This document shows positions 6,781 to 13,776 of a stretch of 21,851 nt of DNA, one piece after another. The stretch is from NCBI GenBank assembly GCA_015257455.1, contig JABZKD010000010.1, forward strand, positions 1-21,851, read 5' to 3'. Numbering within the stretch: position 1 is the first letter of the stretch; each line of letters opens with the position of its first letter. Origin of the DNA: Nanosynbacter sp. Its GTDB lineage: Bacteria > Patescibacteriota > Saccharimonadia > Saccharimonadales > Saccharimonadaceae. The notes beneath the pieces were generated by a model, which saw nothing but the letters and a program-made list of their open reading frames with translations, ran no database searches and was not told where the DNA came from. Made by a program: the position numbers and the translations under genes.

Positions 6781-7974
6781 CTAGAGCGACTTGGCTTTAT
6801 CAAGTTGAGGATCTTTGTCTTCGGTGATATCCTGGACGGTGCGATCAATTTCGATGTCTGGCTTGATTCCGGTCTTATTGATTGAGGAGCCATTCGGTGT
6901 GTACCAGTGAGCGGTAGTGACCTTGAGTTTACCGCCATCGCTGAGATTGAGCATAGTCTGCATGACACCTTTTCCAAAAGAAGTCATACCGACAATAGTG
7001 GCTTTTTGATAATCTTTGAGGGCACCTGCAACGATTTCAGAGGCAGAAGCAGTAGAGCGATTAATTAGAACGATGGTTTTGGTGTCCTTAAAGATAGGAT
7101 TTTTGCCACGAGGGACATAATCGGTTTTGTCGTCGTTGTGGATGGATTTTTCAATCATATATTTATCACCGCCGTTAAGCCAAAGAGAGAGCATTTCACC
7201 CGCCGCTGAGACATAGCCACCACCGTTATTGCGAAGGTCAAGGATAACTTTATCAACCTGCTTGGCTTTAGCTTGCTCAGCGAGCTTACGCACAAGAGAG
7301 CCGGTGTCTTCGGCGAAGCGATAAACAGAGATAATGGCGGTTTTATCACTATAGGAAATATCGGCGGAGACGTTGTTAATTTTTTCGCGAGTCATTTCGA
7401 AGGTCAGAGTGTCAGCGCCACGGAGTACTTCGACTTTGACCTTTTCTCCGGCTTTGCCGCGAAGTTTTTTGGCGACATCTTCGGTGGTTTTACCGTCTAC
7501 GTTTTCATCACCAATTTTCATAATACGATCACCTGGCTTAATTCCGGCCTTACGAGCAGGATTGTCTGGAAGTGTGCGCACCACCACAGTGTGATTATTA
7601 CGAAAAGTGAGTTCCATGCCAACTCCAGCTTCATTAATTTCACCGTTGAGGTCAGATAAGAATTCGTTCCCTTCCTTGGCTGTAAGATAAGTAGTGTAGG
7701 GGTCATCAAGTGCAGCGGCAATACCACGCTTAGCTCCAGTGAGGGCATTTTCTTCGGTAACTTCACCATCGTAGAAGGATTTTAACTCGGTGTAGATTTC
7801 GTTAAGAGAATCCCAATTGGCCTGTTCGCTTTTACGAAAGCCAATATAGGGAGAAAAATTAGTAATTATAAATTGCCAATTAGAGCCAACAAAAAATCCT
7901 ACGACGAGGAAAATAAATGAGGTGATAATTGAAGTGCTAAGATTGATTTTTCGTGGTTTCCACTCTGTTTTCAT
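6781..7974 (-). CDS. Membrane-anchored C-terminal processing peptidase (CtpA/CtpB family, S41)
   Basis: 397 residues. One N-terminal membrane segment (about 14-36) anchors the enzyme outside the membrane. A helical tether (50-110) and a PDZ domain (about 113-200, with AGVGMEL and AGIKPGDRIMKIG) precede the S41 core. The catalytic Ser-Lys-Gln set is visible: S310 in STASASEI, K335 in SFGKGVMQ and Q339. The 25- and 4-residue spacings equal those recalled for B. subtilis CtpB (309/334/338). LDLRNNGGGY is the family strand. Such proteases trim secreted or membrane proteins, often cell-wall enzymes. It follows the CHAP hydrolase gene but has its own extended -10 promoter; the box ends six bases before the ATG, so the message is probably leaderless, and no Shine-Dalgarno sequence is present. 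Confidence 0.93.
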   Translation of the reverse strand: MKTEWKPRKINLSTSIITSFIFLVVGFFVGSNWQFIITNFSPYIGFRKSEQANWDSLNEIYTELKSFYDGEVTEENALTGAKRGIAAALDDPYTTYLTAKEGNEFLSDLNGEINEAGVGMELTFRNNHTVVVRTLPDNPARKAGIKPGDRIMKIGDENVDGKTTEDVAKKLRGKAGEKVKVEVLRGADTLTFEMTREKINNVSADISYSDKTAIISVYRFAEDTGSLVRKLAEQAKAKQVDKVILDLRNNGGGYVSAAGEMLSLWLNGGDKYMIEKSIHNDDKTDYVPRGKNPIFKDTKTIVLINRSTASASEIVAGALKDYQKATIVGMTSFGKGVMQTMLNLSDGGKLKVTTAHWYTPNGSSINKTGIKPDIEIDRTVQDITEDKDPQLDKAKSL

Positions 7975-7980
7975 TACTTA

Positions 7981-7989
7981 ATTATAGCA
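7981..7989 (-). promoter_or_regulatory. Extended -10 promoter, leaderless, for the S41 peptidase gene
   Basis: TGC followed by TATAAT (7989-7981), then exactly six bases (TAAGTA) and the ATG at 7974. The predicted transcription start is the A of the start codon. No -35 box is evident, as expected for an extended -10 promoter. Confidence 0.75.
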
Positions 7990-8022
7990 TAATCGGGAAA
8001 AGGGTATTCTTTTAATTCTTAG

Positions 8023-8053
8023 AAAAATACCACCGAATGGAGGGTGGTATTTT
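8023..8053 (-). terminator. Terminator of the CHAP hydrolase gene
   Basis: An 11-bp perfect stem (8043-8053 with 8024-8034) encloses an 8-base loop. On the minus strand the 3' arm ends GGTGGTATTTTT, giving a T-run. It lies 28 bases after the stop of the hydrolase gene and separates it from the S41 peptidase gene. Confidence 0.85.
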
Positions 8054-8080
8054 AGTAGTTCCTGGTTGATTAGAAAGAGT

Positions 8081-9316
8081 TTAGTCGAAATGGATATAGC
8101 TGGTGAATTGATTTGGGCTGACGCGAGTACGGACGCCGAAGTCGCCCCATTGACCAGATTTAGATGAGTATGGGTTGTTATATTCAGAGACCGTAATAGT
8201 GCCATCAGCATTAACAGATTCAACCCAGGCTACGTGACCGAATTGACCACTAGTGGTTTGAGCGATAGTGTGGGCAGCAGGTACGCGGTCAACACGGTAG
8301 CCACGGGCGCGAGCGGCAGCGGCCCAGCTATAAGCGTTACCCCAACCGGTAATACGAATGTTGCGGCCATAGTATTCGACAGCCTTGTAAGCGGCGTAGC
8401 TGGTACATTGGCAAATGTAGTAAGAGTCTAGAACGCCAGCAATATTGTCACGAGGGCAAGAATATCCGTAATTGCCGACAAATGCCCCGTAACTGTTAAA
8501 ACCGTCAGCTTTGGTACCGAATCCAGCACTAGTGGAAGCGCGGGAGAGATATTCCTGATACTCTTTATTAATTAACTTAATCTTTTCTTCCCTGGAAGCG
8601 GCAGCTTCTGCAGCGAAGGAAGCGGCATTATCTTTATACTTTAAAATTAATTCCTGTTGTTCGGCTTTTTTATCTTCAATGGCCTTGCGTTGGATTTGTT
8701 GGTCTAAAATAATGCGATCGATTTCAGTCTTTTGCTTTTCGAGATCGTCTTTCATGGTCTTTACATTTTGAGCCGAGGAATTCACTTGGTCTTTGGCAGT
8801 GTCGATGCGAGATTTCTTTTCGGCAAAATCTGAAAGTGAGCTACTGCTAGCTAGTACCATAATAGCGTCAGTTTCACCTTCAAGGTGAATATTAACTAAC
8901 ATATTCGCAAGAGCGGCACGTTGAAGTTTAAGTTTCTTAGTAGTGTCTTCAATTTTGATTTTGAGGTCACTAGCTTCGGCTTCGTTTGCCTTAATGCGTG
9001 CTTCGTAAACGATGATTTCCTGTTGCATACGTTCGACTTCGCCTTCAAGGGTGACAGCAGCTTTGGCAGCTTGGTTGGCTTTTTCGGCGGCTTCGACCTC
9101 AGCTTTTTTAGCGGTACGACAGGCGGCGCTGGTACAGTAGGCCTCATTCTCTACTGCTGAAACATTAGAGTCGTTCTTTTGAATGAATGGAATAGAGCCT
9201 AAAATGAGCGCAAAAATTAGGGTAAAAATAAGAGTACGGCCCTTTTTCATGGTTTTAACTTTACGATAATTTTTTGCGTTTTTTCGAATCTTAAAATTGT
9301 TTTTTATTTTGCTCAT
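8081..9316 (-). CDS. Coiled-coil CHAP-domain peptidoglycan hydrolase (PcsB-like)
   Basis: 411 residues from the ATG at 9316, which has GTGGAG nine bases upstream; a GTG five codons earlier coincides with that site and is unlikely as the start. A membrane or signal segment spans 27-45. Two alanine/lysine/glutamate-rich coiled-coil stretches (about 66-135 and 165-250) flank ALANMLVNIHLEGETDAIMVL, like the hinge of PcsB and RipC proteins. A linker leads to a CHAP domain (about 280-411) with C304 in CQCTSY, H361 in GHVAW and E378 in VSEYN. CHAP enzymes cut peptide cross-links or the amide bond of peptidoglycan. In streptococci PcsB is switched on by FtsEX; ftsE and ftsX lie immediately upstream here, so this is the likely partner. 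It has its own promoter and terminator. Confidence 0.9.
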   Translation of the reverse strand: MSKIKNNFKIRKNAKNYRKVKTMKKGRTLIFTLIFALILGSIPFIQKNDSNVSAVENEAYCTSAACRTAKKAEVEAAEKANQAAKAAVTLEGEVERMQQEIIVYEARIKANEAEASDLKIKIEDTTKKLKLQRAALANMLVNIHLEGETDAIMVLASSSSLSDFAEKKSRIDTAKDQVNSSAQNVKTMKDDLEKQKTEIDRIILDQQIQRKAIEDKKAEQQELILKYKDNAASFAAEAAASREEKIKLINKEYQEYLSRASTSAGFGTKADGFNSYGAFVGNYGYSCPRDNIAGVLDSYYICQCTSYAAYKAVEYYGRNIRITGWGNAYSWAAAARARGYRVDRVPAAHTIAQTTSGQFGHVAWVESVNADGTITVSEYNNPYSSKSGQWGDFGVRTRVSPNQFTSYIHFD

Positions 9317-9353
9317 TAAACTATACTCCACTATAATTTAATTTGTTATTTTG

Positions 9354-9367
9354 GTATCTTACGATAC
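9354..9367 (-). other. Small leader hairpin with GTAA tetraloop
   Basis: In the predicted 54-base leader of the CHAP hydrolase message, GTATC pairs with GATAC around GTAA, a GNRA-type loop. The stem is only 5 bp. It could stabilise the message or be chance. Confidence 0.35.
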
Positions 9368-9376
9368 TTTTGCTAT

Positions 9377-9406
9377 ATTTTAGCACAAATGAATACGAAA
9401 AAGCAA
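9377..9406 (-). promoter_or_regulatory. Promoter of the CHAP hydrolase gene
   Basis: TTGCTT (9406-9401), an 18-base spacer ending in TGC, and TAAAAT (9382-9377). The start near 9370 gives a leader of about 54 bases with a good ribosome binding site (GTGGAG). It lies just below the ftsX terminator, so the hydrolase is transcribed separately from ftsEX. Confidence 0.7.
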
Positions 9407-9429
9407 TGCTTATTTTGGCTTGGTGGAAG

Positions 9430-9457
9430 AAAAAGCTCTGCTTATTTTAAGCAGAGC
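9430..9457 (-). terminator. Rho-independent terminator after ftsX
   Basis: A perfect 10-bp stem (GCTCTGCTTA with TAAGCAGAGC, 9435-9444 with 9448-9457) and a 3-base loop are followed on the minus strand by TTTTTCTT. It is 12 bases past the ftsX stop and ends the ftsE-ftsX transcript. Confidence 0.93.
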
Positions 9458-9468
9458 GGAATAAAATA

Positions 9469-10482
9469 TTAGAGTCGCTTGAGATATTTACGGACAGCAA
9501 TGGAAGATGATAGGAAGGCGATGAAGATACCAAGTAGGGTGAGGGCTAGTCCAATCAGAAAGATACTTGGCGAATTTACGAAATTAGAAACCAGGGTGAC
9601 GTCAATGTCATAGCCGCTGAGTTTTGGGGCGATGAGGCGGAAGAGGAAGAAACCGATAATGGTTGATAAAATACCGGCAAAGAAGCCAGACATGATAGCC
9701 TCGATAAGAAATGGACCACGTATGAAATGATTATCGGCGCCAACTAGTTTCTCCATGTAGATTTCTTCACTACGAGAGTAAATAGCCATGCGGATGGTGT
9801 TGAAAATGACCAGAACAGAGATTACTAAGAGAATGAGCGAAATGGCGAGACCACCAGTTTTGGCAATGTTGGACCAAGAAGTGATGGTTTCAATGGCGGT
9901 GTCATTAGTGTCGTAGGTCGGTTCCTTTTTTGGATCGAGATTTTCGTGGACCTCCGAATCGGTATTAACGATTTCCTTGATAGTATTAAGTTTATTGGTG
10001 TCGTAGACTTTTATGCGAAGTGCGGAAGGCATGGAGGATAGCATAAGCTCTTTCATGTCTGGATCGTCGAGAGTAGAAAGGAGATTGTTTTCATTATTTT
10101 TCTTAGTTTCCTCGACGAATTTATTGAATTCTTCCTCGGTAGTAGTGTAGGAAATTTGACGGATATTAGAGTCGGCGGAGAATTTTTTCTTGATTTTTTC
10201 AAGCGTAATGATTTCGGTGTTAGGTTTAAAATAGATAGTAATATCGACCTTTTCGCGCATTTTATCGGCGGTAGAAGATAGTACCAAGCTAGCAGTGGCG
10301 GTAGCAAAAAGCAGTGTTAAAGTGAGAGTCATCACGAAAGTCGAAGTGATAGAAAGCCAAATATTACGACCGTAACCGATGATGCCGTATTTCATGATGC
10401 GTAAATTAGTGCGAAGGAGATGTCCGCGACTGTTTTTCTGCATGGTCTTAAGTTTTCTTAAGGTTTCATTTTTTTGTTTCAT
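9469..10482 (-). CDS. ftsX: Cell division ABC transporter-like membrane protein FtsX
   Basis: 337 residues with the FtsX topology: a basic cytoplasmic start, TM1 at about 46-68, an extracellular domain at 70-205, and TM2-TM4 at about 209-230, 258-284 and 305-328. The cytoplasmic motif RSEEIYMEKLVGAD (237-250) between TM2 and TM3 is the coupling helix that docks on FtsE. FtsX does not transport a solute; FtsE-driven movement of the outer domain activates a peptidoglycan hydrolase at the division site. The obvious candidate is the CHAP protein encoded next. AAGGAAG precedes the ATG, and the spacer overlaps the ftsE stop region (8-base gap), so the pair is co-translated. Length is slightly above the usual 295-310 because of the N-terminal 25 residues. 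Confidence 0.95.
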   Translation of the reverse strand: MKQKNETLRKLKTMQKNSRGHLLRTNLRIMKYGIIGYGRNIWLSITSTFVMTLTLTLLFATATASLVLSSTADKMREKVDITIYFKPNTEIITLEKIKKKFSADSNIRQISYTTTEEEFNKFVEETKKNNENNLLSTLDDPDMKELMLSSMPSALRIKVYDTNKLNTIKEIVNTDSEVHENLDPKKEPTYDTNDTAIETITSWSNIAKTGGLAISLILLVISVLVIFNTIRMAIYSRSEEIYMEKLVGADNHFIRGPFLIEAIMSGFFAGILSTIIGFFLFRLIAPKLSGYDIDVTLVSNFVNSPSIFLIGLALTLLGIFIAFLSSSIAVRKYLKRL

Positions 10483-10490
10483 AGGCTTCC

Positions 10491-11528
10491 TTATTGAATT
10501 AAACGGTGATTGCGCGAGCGTTTGGTCGGGTTAGATTCAGGCGGCCTGGAGCTAGTGATAGAATTGGAATTTTCGTGAGGTACTCTGAGCTGTGAACGTT
10601 GACTGTCGCGGTAAAGTTCGGTTTCTCGACGAGGAGTGGTTTCACGGCGAGATTCAGTCTCATGACGGAATTCGGCTTCGCGACGAGGTTCGGTTTCTCG
10701 TCGAGGGGTGGCCTCGCGGCGATTAGGTTCGTAAGACGGAGCGGTTTCGCGGCGAAGCTCAGCTTCGGCGGTTTTATAAAGATAAGAAGTCGGGCGCATG
10801 TGGCCTGGTTGTGGTAAATCGGAAATACCGTCATTATCGGTATCAAGGCGATAAATACCGTGCTCTTTTTGGTCGGAAATAATCTTACCATCGCGCATAG
10901 TGATGACGCGTTTTTTCAATAGGTTAACGATATTGGCGTCGTGAGTAGTGACTAAGATAGTGGTGCCGTAATTGTTAATTTTTTGCAATAAATCAATAAT
11001 TTCCTTAGAAGTTAAGACATCGAGATTACCAGTCGGCTCATCGGCAATGAGGATTTTTGGTTGACGAGCGACAGAGCGAGCAATCGAGACACGCTGTCTT
11101 TCCCCACCAGAGAGGTCAGCTGGAAAACGATTAGCTTTATCGGAGAGGCCGACAAGATCAAGTACTTTTGGTACGGTGTTTTCAATTTCATGGTTCGACA
11201 TGCCGGCAATTTCAAGCGCGAAGGCGACGTTTTCAAAAACGGTACGCGATGGAAGTAGTTTGTAATCTTGGAAAACCACACCGATACGACGACGATAATC
11301 TGGAATATGGCGACGTTTTACATAATCAAGATCGATGCCACCAATGATGATCTTGCCAGAATCTGGGGTGGCTTCCTTGGTAATCATCTTAAGTAAAGTG
11401 GACTTACCGGCACCGGATTTACCGACTAGAAAAACAAATTCATTAGCACTAATATGCAAGGAAATATCATCGAGAACAGCGCGGGTGCCCTTACCGTAGC
11501 GCTTGGTGACATGATCGAACAATATCAT
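10491..11528 (-). CDS. ftsE: Cell division ATP-binding protein FtsE with an unusual C-terminal tail
   Basis: 345 residues; FtsE is normally about 220-230. Residues 1-220 are a complete ABC ATPase: Walker A GKSGAGKST (36-44), Q87, signature LSGGERQ (139-145), Walker B ILIADEP (159-165) and H196. The tail from about 222 is extra. It holds LDTDNDGISD (228-237), shaped like a calcium-binding D-x-D-x-D-G-x-x-D loop, then an Arg/Glu-rich hexapeptide repeat (259-305) and a polar end. FtsE drives FtsX to activate septal peptidoglycan hydrolysis. The start follows TGG-TAATAT and exactly six bases, so the message is probably leaderless; no Shine-Dalgarno sequence is seen. The tail may recruit partners at the septum, but nothing in the sequence proves this. 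Confidence 0.95.
   Translation of the reverse strand: MILFDHVTKRYGKGTRAVLDDISLHISANEFVFLVGKSGAGKSTLLKMITKEATPDSGKIIIGGIDLDYVKRRHIPDYRRRIGVVFQDYKLLPSRTVFENVAFALEIAGMSNHEIENTVPKVLDLVGLSDKANRFPADLSGGERQRVSIARSVARQPKILIADEPTGNLDVLTSKEIIDLLQKINNYGTTILVTTHDANIVNLLKKRVITMRDGKIISDQKEHGIYRLDTDNDGISDLPQPGHMRPTSYLYKTAEAELRRETAPSYEPNRREATPRRETEPRREAEFRHETESRRETTPRRETELYRDSQRSQLRVPHENSNSITSSRPPESNPTKRSRNHRLIQ
10614..10754 (-). repeat. Tandem RRET-type hexapeptide repeat in the FtsE tail
   Basis: Residues 259-305 of FtsE repeat a six-residue unit of the form R-R-E-[TA]-x-[P/S/F/L] (RREATP, RRETEP, RREAEF, RHETES, RRETTP, RRETEL), preceded by a looser RRETAP. In the DNA this is an 18-bp period with sequence drift between copies. 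It gives a dense alternation of Arg and Glu, predicted disordered or a charged single helix. Confidence 0.85.
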
Positions 11529-11534
11529 ACTCTT

Positions 11535-11543
11535 ATATTACCA
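11535..11543 (-). promoter_or_regulatory. Extended -10 promoter, leaderless, for ftsE
   Basis: TGG followed by TAATAT (11543-11535), then six bases (AAGAGT) and the ATG at 11528. It implies that ftsE-ftsX can be transcribed apart from prfB, although no terminator lies between prfB and ftsE, so read-through is also likely. Confidence 0.65.
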
Positions 11544-11586
11544 TAAACGGGAAGAATTAAAAATGGAAAAGGTAGAGAGAAGGAGT

Positions 11587-12675
11587 TTAGTTATTGCTAC
11601 CGACTAGGGACTCGAGGTAGGTGTCGATAAAATTGTCAATTTTGCCGTCGAGAACGGAATCTACATCGGTTTCTTCGTATTTGGTGCGGGTGTCTTTGAC
11701 GAGTTTATAGGGCTGCATGACGTAGTTGCGGATTTGTTGACCCCAACTGGCGGATTCGCCAGCACGTAATTGATTGATAGATTCGGCCTGCTGGTCTTGC
11801 TGCATTTTAAGTAGTTTACCGCGAAGAATTTCCATTGCTTTTTCACGGTTTTGCAGTTGTGAGCGCTCGTTTTGAATTGCTACCACAGTATTAGTCGGTA
11901 AGTGAGTAATGCGAATAGCGGAATTAGTGGTATTGACGGATTGTCCGCCGTGTCCACCAGCGTGATAGGTATCAATGCGAAGATCTTTTTCGTCAATTTT
12001 AAGATCATCTTCACTGTCAAGAATTGGTAGTACTTCCACTAGCGAGAATGATGTTTGACGTAGATTATCGGCGTTAAAAGGCGAAAGACGCACTAGGCGA
12101 TGCACGCCATGTTCGGATTTAAGATGACCATACATTTCGGGTCCATAAACTTCATAAACGGCAGTTTTGATGCCAGCTTCTTCACCGGTGCTGCGTTCAA
12201 TTAACTCAACGTCGTAGCCATGTTTCTCGAAAAACCTTAGATACATACGCTCTAAAATGCCAGCCCAGTCCATAGCTTCAGTGCCACCAGCACCAGCGGT
12301 GATGTGGATAATGGCATCCTTTTGATCGAGTGGGTCAGTGAAGCGGAGAGATTTTTTGAGTTCAGCGTAAGTTCCCTCGTGAGCGGTAAGTTGGGCTTCG
12401 ATTTCCTCGGCAAGGTCTTCGGCGGAAAGTTCGATTAATTCGTGTAGATCATTCACTTGGGATTTAAGGATTTGCCAAGTACTGAGTTCGCTTTCGAGTT
12501 TCTTGAGTTCGGTATTGACGGATTTGGCACGAGTAAGATCATTCCAGAGTTCAGGTTTGGCGGATTCTTCTTGAAGATGGGCGAGTCTAGCAAATTTTTC
12601 ATCAAGATTTAGCTTAGCCCAAGTATCATCAATTCCCTCTTGCAAGAGAGTGAGGCGTTTTTCGAGGTTATTCAT
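11587..12675 (-). CDS. prfB: Peptide chain release factor 2
   Basis: 362 residues from the ATG at 12675. The open frame continues 46 codons upstream, but that part is the antisense of the tRNA-Gln gene and its promoter, so it is not coding; the -10 box just upstream fixes the start. The N-terminal helical domain is followed by the stop-codon reading motif SPF (about residue 199, in VRLSPFNADN), which marks RF2 (UAA/UGA), and the catalytic GGQ (about 245, in AGGHGGQSVN) that triggers peptide release in the ribosome. There is no in-frame UGA near codon 25, so the programmed frameshift found in many bacteria is absent. Presence of RF2 supports UGA as a stop. ftsE follows after 58 bases. Confidence 0.96.
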   Translation of the reverse strand: MNNLEKRLTLLQEGIDDTWAKLNLDEKFARLAHLQEESAKPELWNDLTRAKSVNTELKKLESELSTWQILKSQVNDLHELIELSAEDLAEEIEAQLTAHEGTYAELKKSLRFTDPLDQKDAIIHITAGAGGTEAMDWAGILERMYLRFFEKHGYDVELIERSTGEEAGIKTAVYEVYGPEMYGHLKSEHGVHRLVRLSPFNADNLRQTSFSLVEVLPILDSEDDLKIDEKDLRIDTYHAGGHGGQSVNTTNSAIRITHLPTNTVVAIQNERSQLQNREKAMEILRGKLLKMQQDQQAESINQLRAGESASWGQQIRNYVMQPYKLVKDTRTKYEETDVDSVLDGKIDNFIDTYLESLVGSNN

Positions 12676-12681
12676 ATAATT

Positions 12682-12687
12682 ATTATA
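12682..12687 (-). promoter_or_regulatory. -10 box of prfB, leaderless
   Basis: TATAAT (12687-12682), then exactly six bases (AATTAT) and the ATG at 12675. No ribosome binding site is present. The upstream part of this promoter overlaps the divergent tRNA-Gln promoter. Confidence 0.7.
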
Positions 12688-12696
12688 ACTGATAAA

Positions 12697-12726
12697 GTGA
12701 CAGGAGCCGAGGAAATGTGGTATAAT
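12697..12726 (+). promoter_or_regulatory. Promoter of tRNA-Gln(CTG)
   Basis: GTGACA (12697-12702), an 18-base spacer ending in TGG, and TATAAT (12721-12726). The start would be near 12733, five bases before the mature tRNA. It is back-to-back with the prfB promoter. Confidence 0.75.
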
Positions 12727-12737
12727 AAAAAACACAT

Positions 12738-12812
12738 TGGAGATTCGCCAAGTGGTAAGGCAGTGGGTTCTGGTCCCACCATTCGGGGGTTCGAATCCCT
12801 CATCTCCAGCCA
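12738..12812 (+). tRNA. tRNA-Gln, anticodon CTG
   Basis: 75 bases with encoded CCA. The acceptor stem TGGAGAT pairs with ATCTCCA, the anticodon stem GTGGG pairs with CCCAC around the loop TTCTGGT (anticodon CTG at 34-36), and the T-loop is TTCGAAT. The discriminator base is G. It would read CAG codons. It faces the tRNA-Gln(TTG) gene across an orphan protein gene. Confidence 0.96.
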
Positions 12813-12826
12813 AGTTGAAATTATTT

Positions 12827-12860
12827 CCCCCTAGACTTTATAGTTTAGGGGGATTTTTTT
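12827..12860 (+). terminator. Terminator of tRNA-Gln(CTG)
   Basis: An 11-bp stem (CCCCCTAGACT, 12827-12837, with AGTTTAGGGGG, 12842-12852; one G-T pair) and a TTAT loop are followed by a run of seven T. Confidence 0.93.
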
Positions 12861-12943
12861 ATGTAGCTAAATAATAGTTAATGTATTGCTTATGGAATTG
12901 ATGTTAATAGTTAGTGGTGGCGGATATTTTATTGAAAAGATAT

Positions 12944-12949
12944 TATAAT
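12944..12949 (+). promoter_or_regulatory. -10 box of the orphan gene, leaderless
   Basis: TATAAT (12944-12949), six bases (ATTTTT) and the ATG at 12956. No -35 or extended -10 element is convincing. The six-base gap is the same as at four other genes in the window. Confidence 0.6.
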
Positions 12950-12955
12950 ATTTTT

Positions 12956-13501
12956 ATGGTGGTTTACGATACATATTTGCCGGCAGAATTAGAAAGGATT
13001 TTATCTAACTTGAAATTGGAAGGGAGAACTATTACTAAAATCGAATCTCCTAGCTATGTTTTTAGTTCCATAAAAAAGGACAGACTCGATGCTGAAACAG
13101 GAAAATATGAAACCTGGTATAAGGATGCAGAGATTGATATGTTGACTTTATTAACATTAGATGACGGGAGGCGTATAGGTTTTGACTTTAGTTCGGCTTC
13201 TCATGTTTCTGTACATATAAACCCGGATTTTGATATAGAGAAAGAAGCAGAGTATAAAGAAGGTGACGTATCCGTTGCTAGTATATTCTTAAATATTGTT
13301 GGTAAGAAAATAAAAGATTTTTATGTCAAAAAGGATGATGATGTGAATAAAATTCTTAAACATGGTGGCTTTATTGATGGGGGATTTAGTTATAATCAAG
13401 ATTTTTTTATCACGCGCCTCGGTATTAATCTTGAAGATGGTGGGTATCTATATTTTGAAAATAATATTGACTTCACGTTGGTCTGTTATAAGGATATTTA
13501 A
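12956..13501 (+). CDS. Orphan protein between two tRNA-Gln genes, function unknown
   Basis: 181 residues from the ATG at 12956; a GTG at 12914 would add 14 residues but lies upstream of the -10 box. I do not recognise the family. There is no signal peptide, membrane segment or cysteine cluster. Two similar beta-rich stretches stand out: LTLDDGRRIGFDF (66-78) and INLEDGGYLYFENN (157-170), each with a D-G turn between hydrophobic strands, the second preceded by VGKKIKDFYV (115-124). This layout is common in small contact-dependent immunity or SMI1/Imm-like proteins, but that is only a resemblance. The base composition is more A/T-rich than the neighbours. It is the only protein gene on the plus strand in the right-hand 19 kb and stands alone, with its own promoter and flanked by tRNA genes, which suggests acquired cargo. 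Confidence 0.75.
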   Translation: MVVYDTYLPAELERILSNLKLEGRTITKIESPSYVFSSIKKDRLDAETGKYETWYKDAEIDMLTLLTLDDGRRIGFDFSSASHVSVHINPDFDIEKEAEYKEGDVSVASIFLNIVGKKIKDFYVKKDDDVNKILKHGGFIDGGFSYNQDFFITRLGINLEDGGYLYFENNIDFTLVCYKDI

Positions 13502-13553
13502 GTTATTGTGGACGTAAAAATGATATTCTGATGTGGGTAATATTTAATGAAAG

Positions 13554-13582
13554 AAAAATCCCTAAATCTTGCGATTTAGGGA
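13554..13582 (-). terminator. Terminator of tRNA-Gln(TTG)
   Basis: A perfect 10-bp stem (13559-13568 with 13573-13582) with the loop TTGC (as read on the plus strand) is followed on the minus strand by TTTTTCTTT. It also sits 3' of the convergent orphan gene. Confidence 0.92.
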
Positions 13583-13594
13583 GCATAATTTCTG

Positions 13595-13669
13595 TGGCTG
13601 GATCGGCAGGATTCGAACCTGCGAATGCTGGGACCAAAACCCAGTGCCTTACCGCTTGGCGACGATCCA
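13595..13669 (-). tRNA. tRNA-Gln, anticodon TTG
   Basis: 75 bases with encoded CCA. The acceptor stem TGGATCG pairs with CGATCCA, the anticodon stem CTGGG pairs with CCCAG around TTTTGGT (anticodon TTG), and the T-loop is TTCGAAT. It would read CAA and probably CAG codons. About four-fifths of its bases match the CTG tRNA at 12738-12812, in inverted orientation. Confidence 0.96.
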
Positions 13670-13678
13670 ATCTGTTAT

Positions 13679-13707
13679 ATTTTAGCACGAAAAATGATTT
13701 TTCACAA
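13679..13707 (-). promoter_or_regulatory. Promoter of tRNA-Gln(TTG)
   Basis: TTGTGA (13707-13702), a 17-base spacer ending in TGC, and TAAAAT (13684-13679). The start near 13672 is a few bases before the tRNA. Confidence 0.75.
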
Positions 13708-13776
13708 TAAAATTGGTGTTAATGGAATGCTTTGGCTATGATTTGGATTCTAGAAAGTAGGTGGATAATTTCGAAA

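Noticed and set aside
10614..10754. CRISPR-like or noncoding DNA repeat
   Set aside because: The 18-bp period is in frame and encodes an imperfect hexapeptide repeat of FtsE; there are no spacers.
11587..12675. Programmed +1 frameshift in prfB
   Set aside because: The frame is open throughout from the ATG; no UGA slippery site near codon 25.
12676..12813. N-terminal extension of prfB by 46 codons
   Set aside because: It is the antisense of the tRNA-Gln gene and promoter (a spurious peptide starting AGDEGFEPPNGG), and the -10 box and ATG at 12675 give the real start.
12640..12834. Plus-strand open frame across the tRNA-Gln gene
   Set aside because: It is translation of the tRNA and of the antisense of prfB; no protein features.
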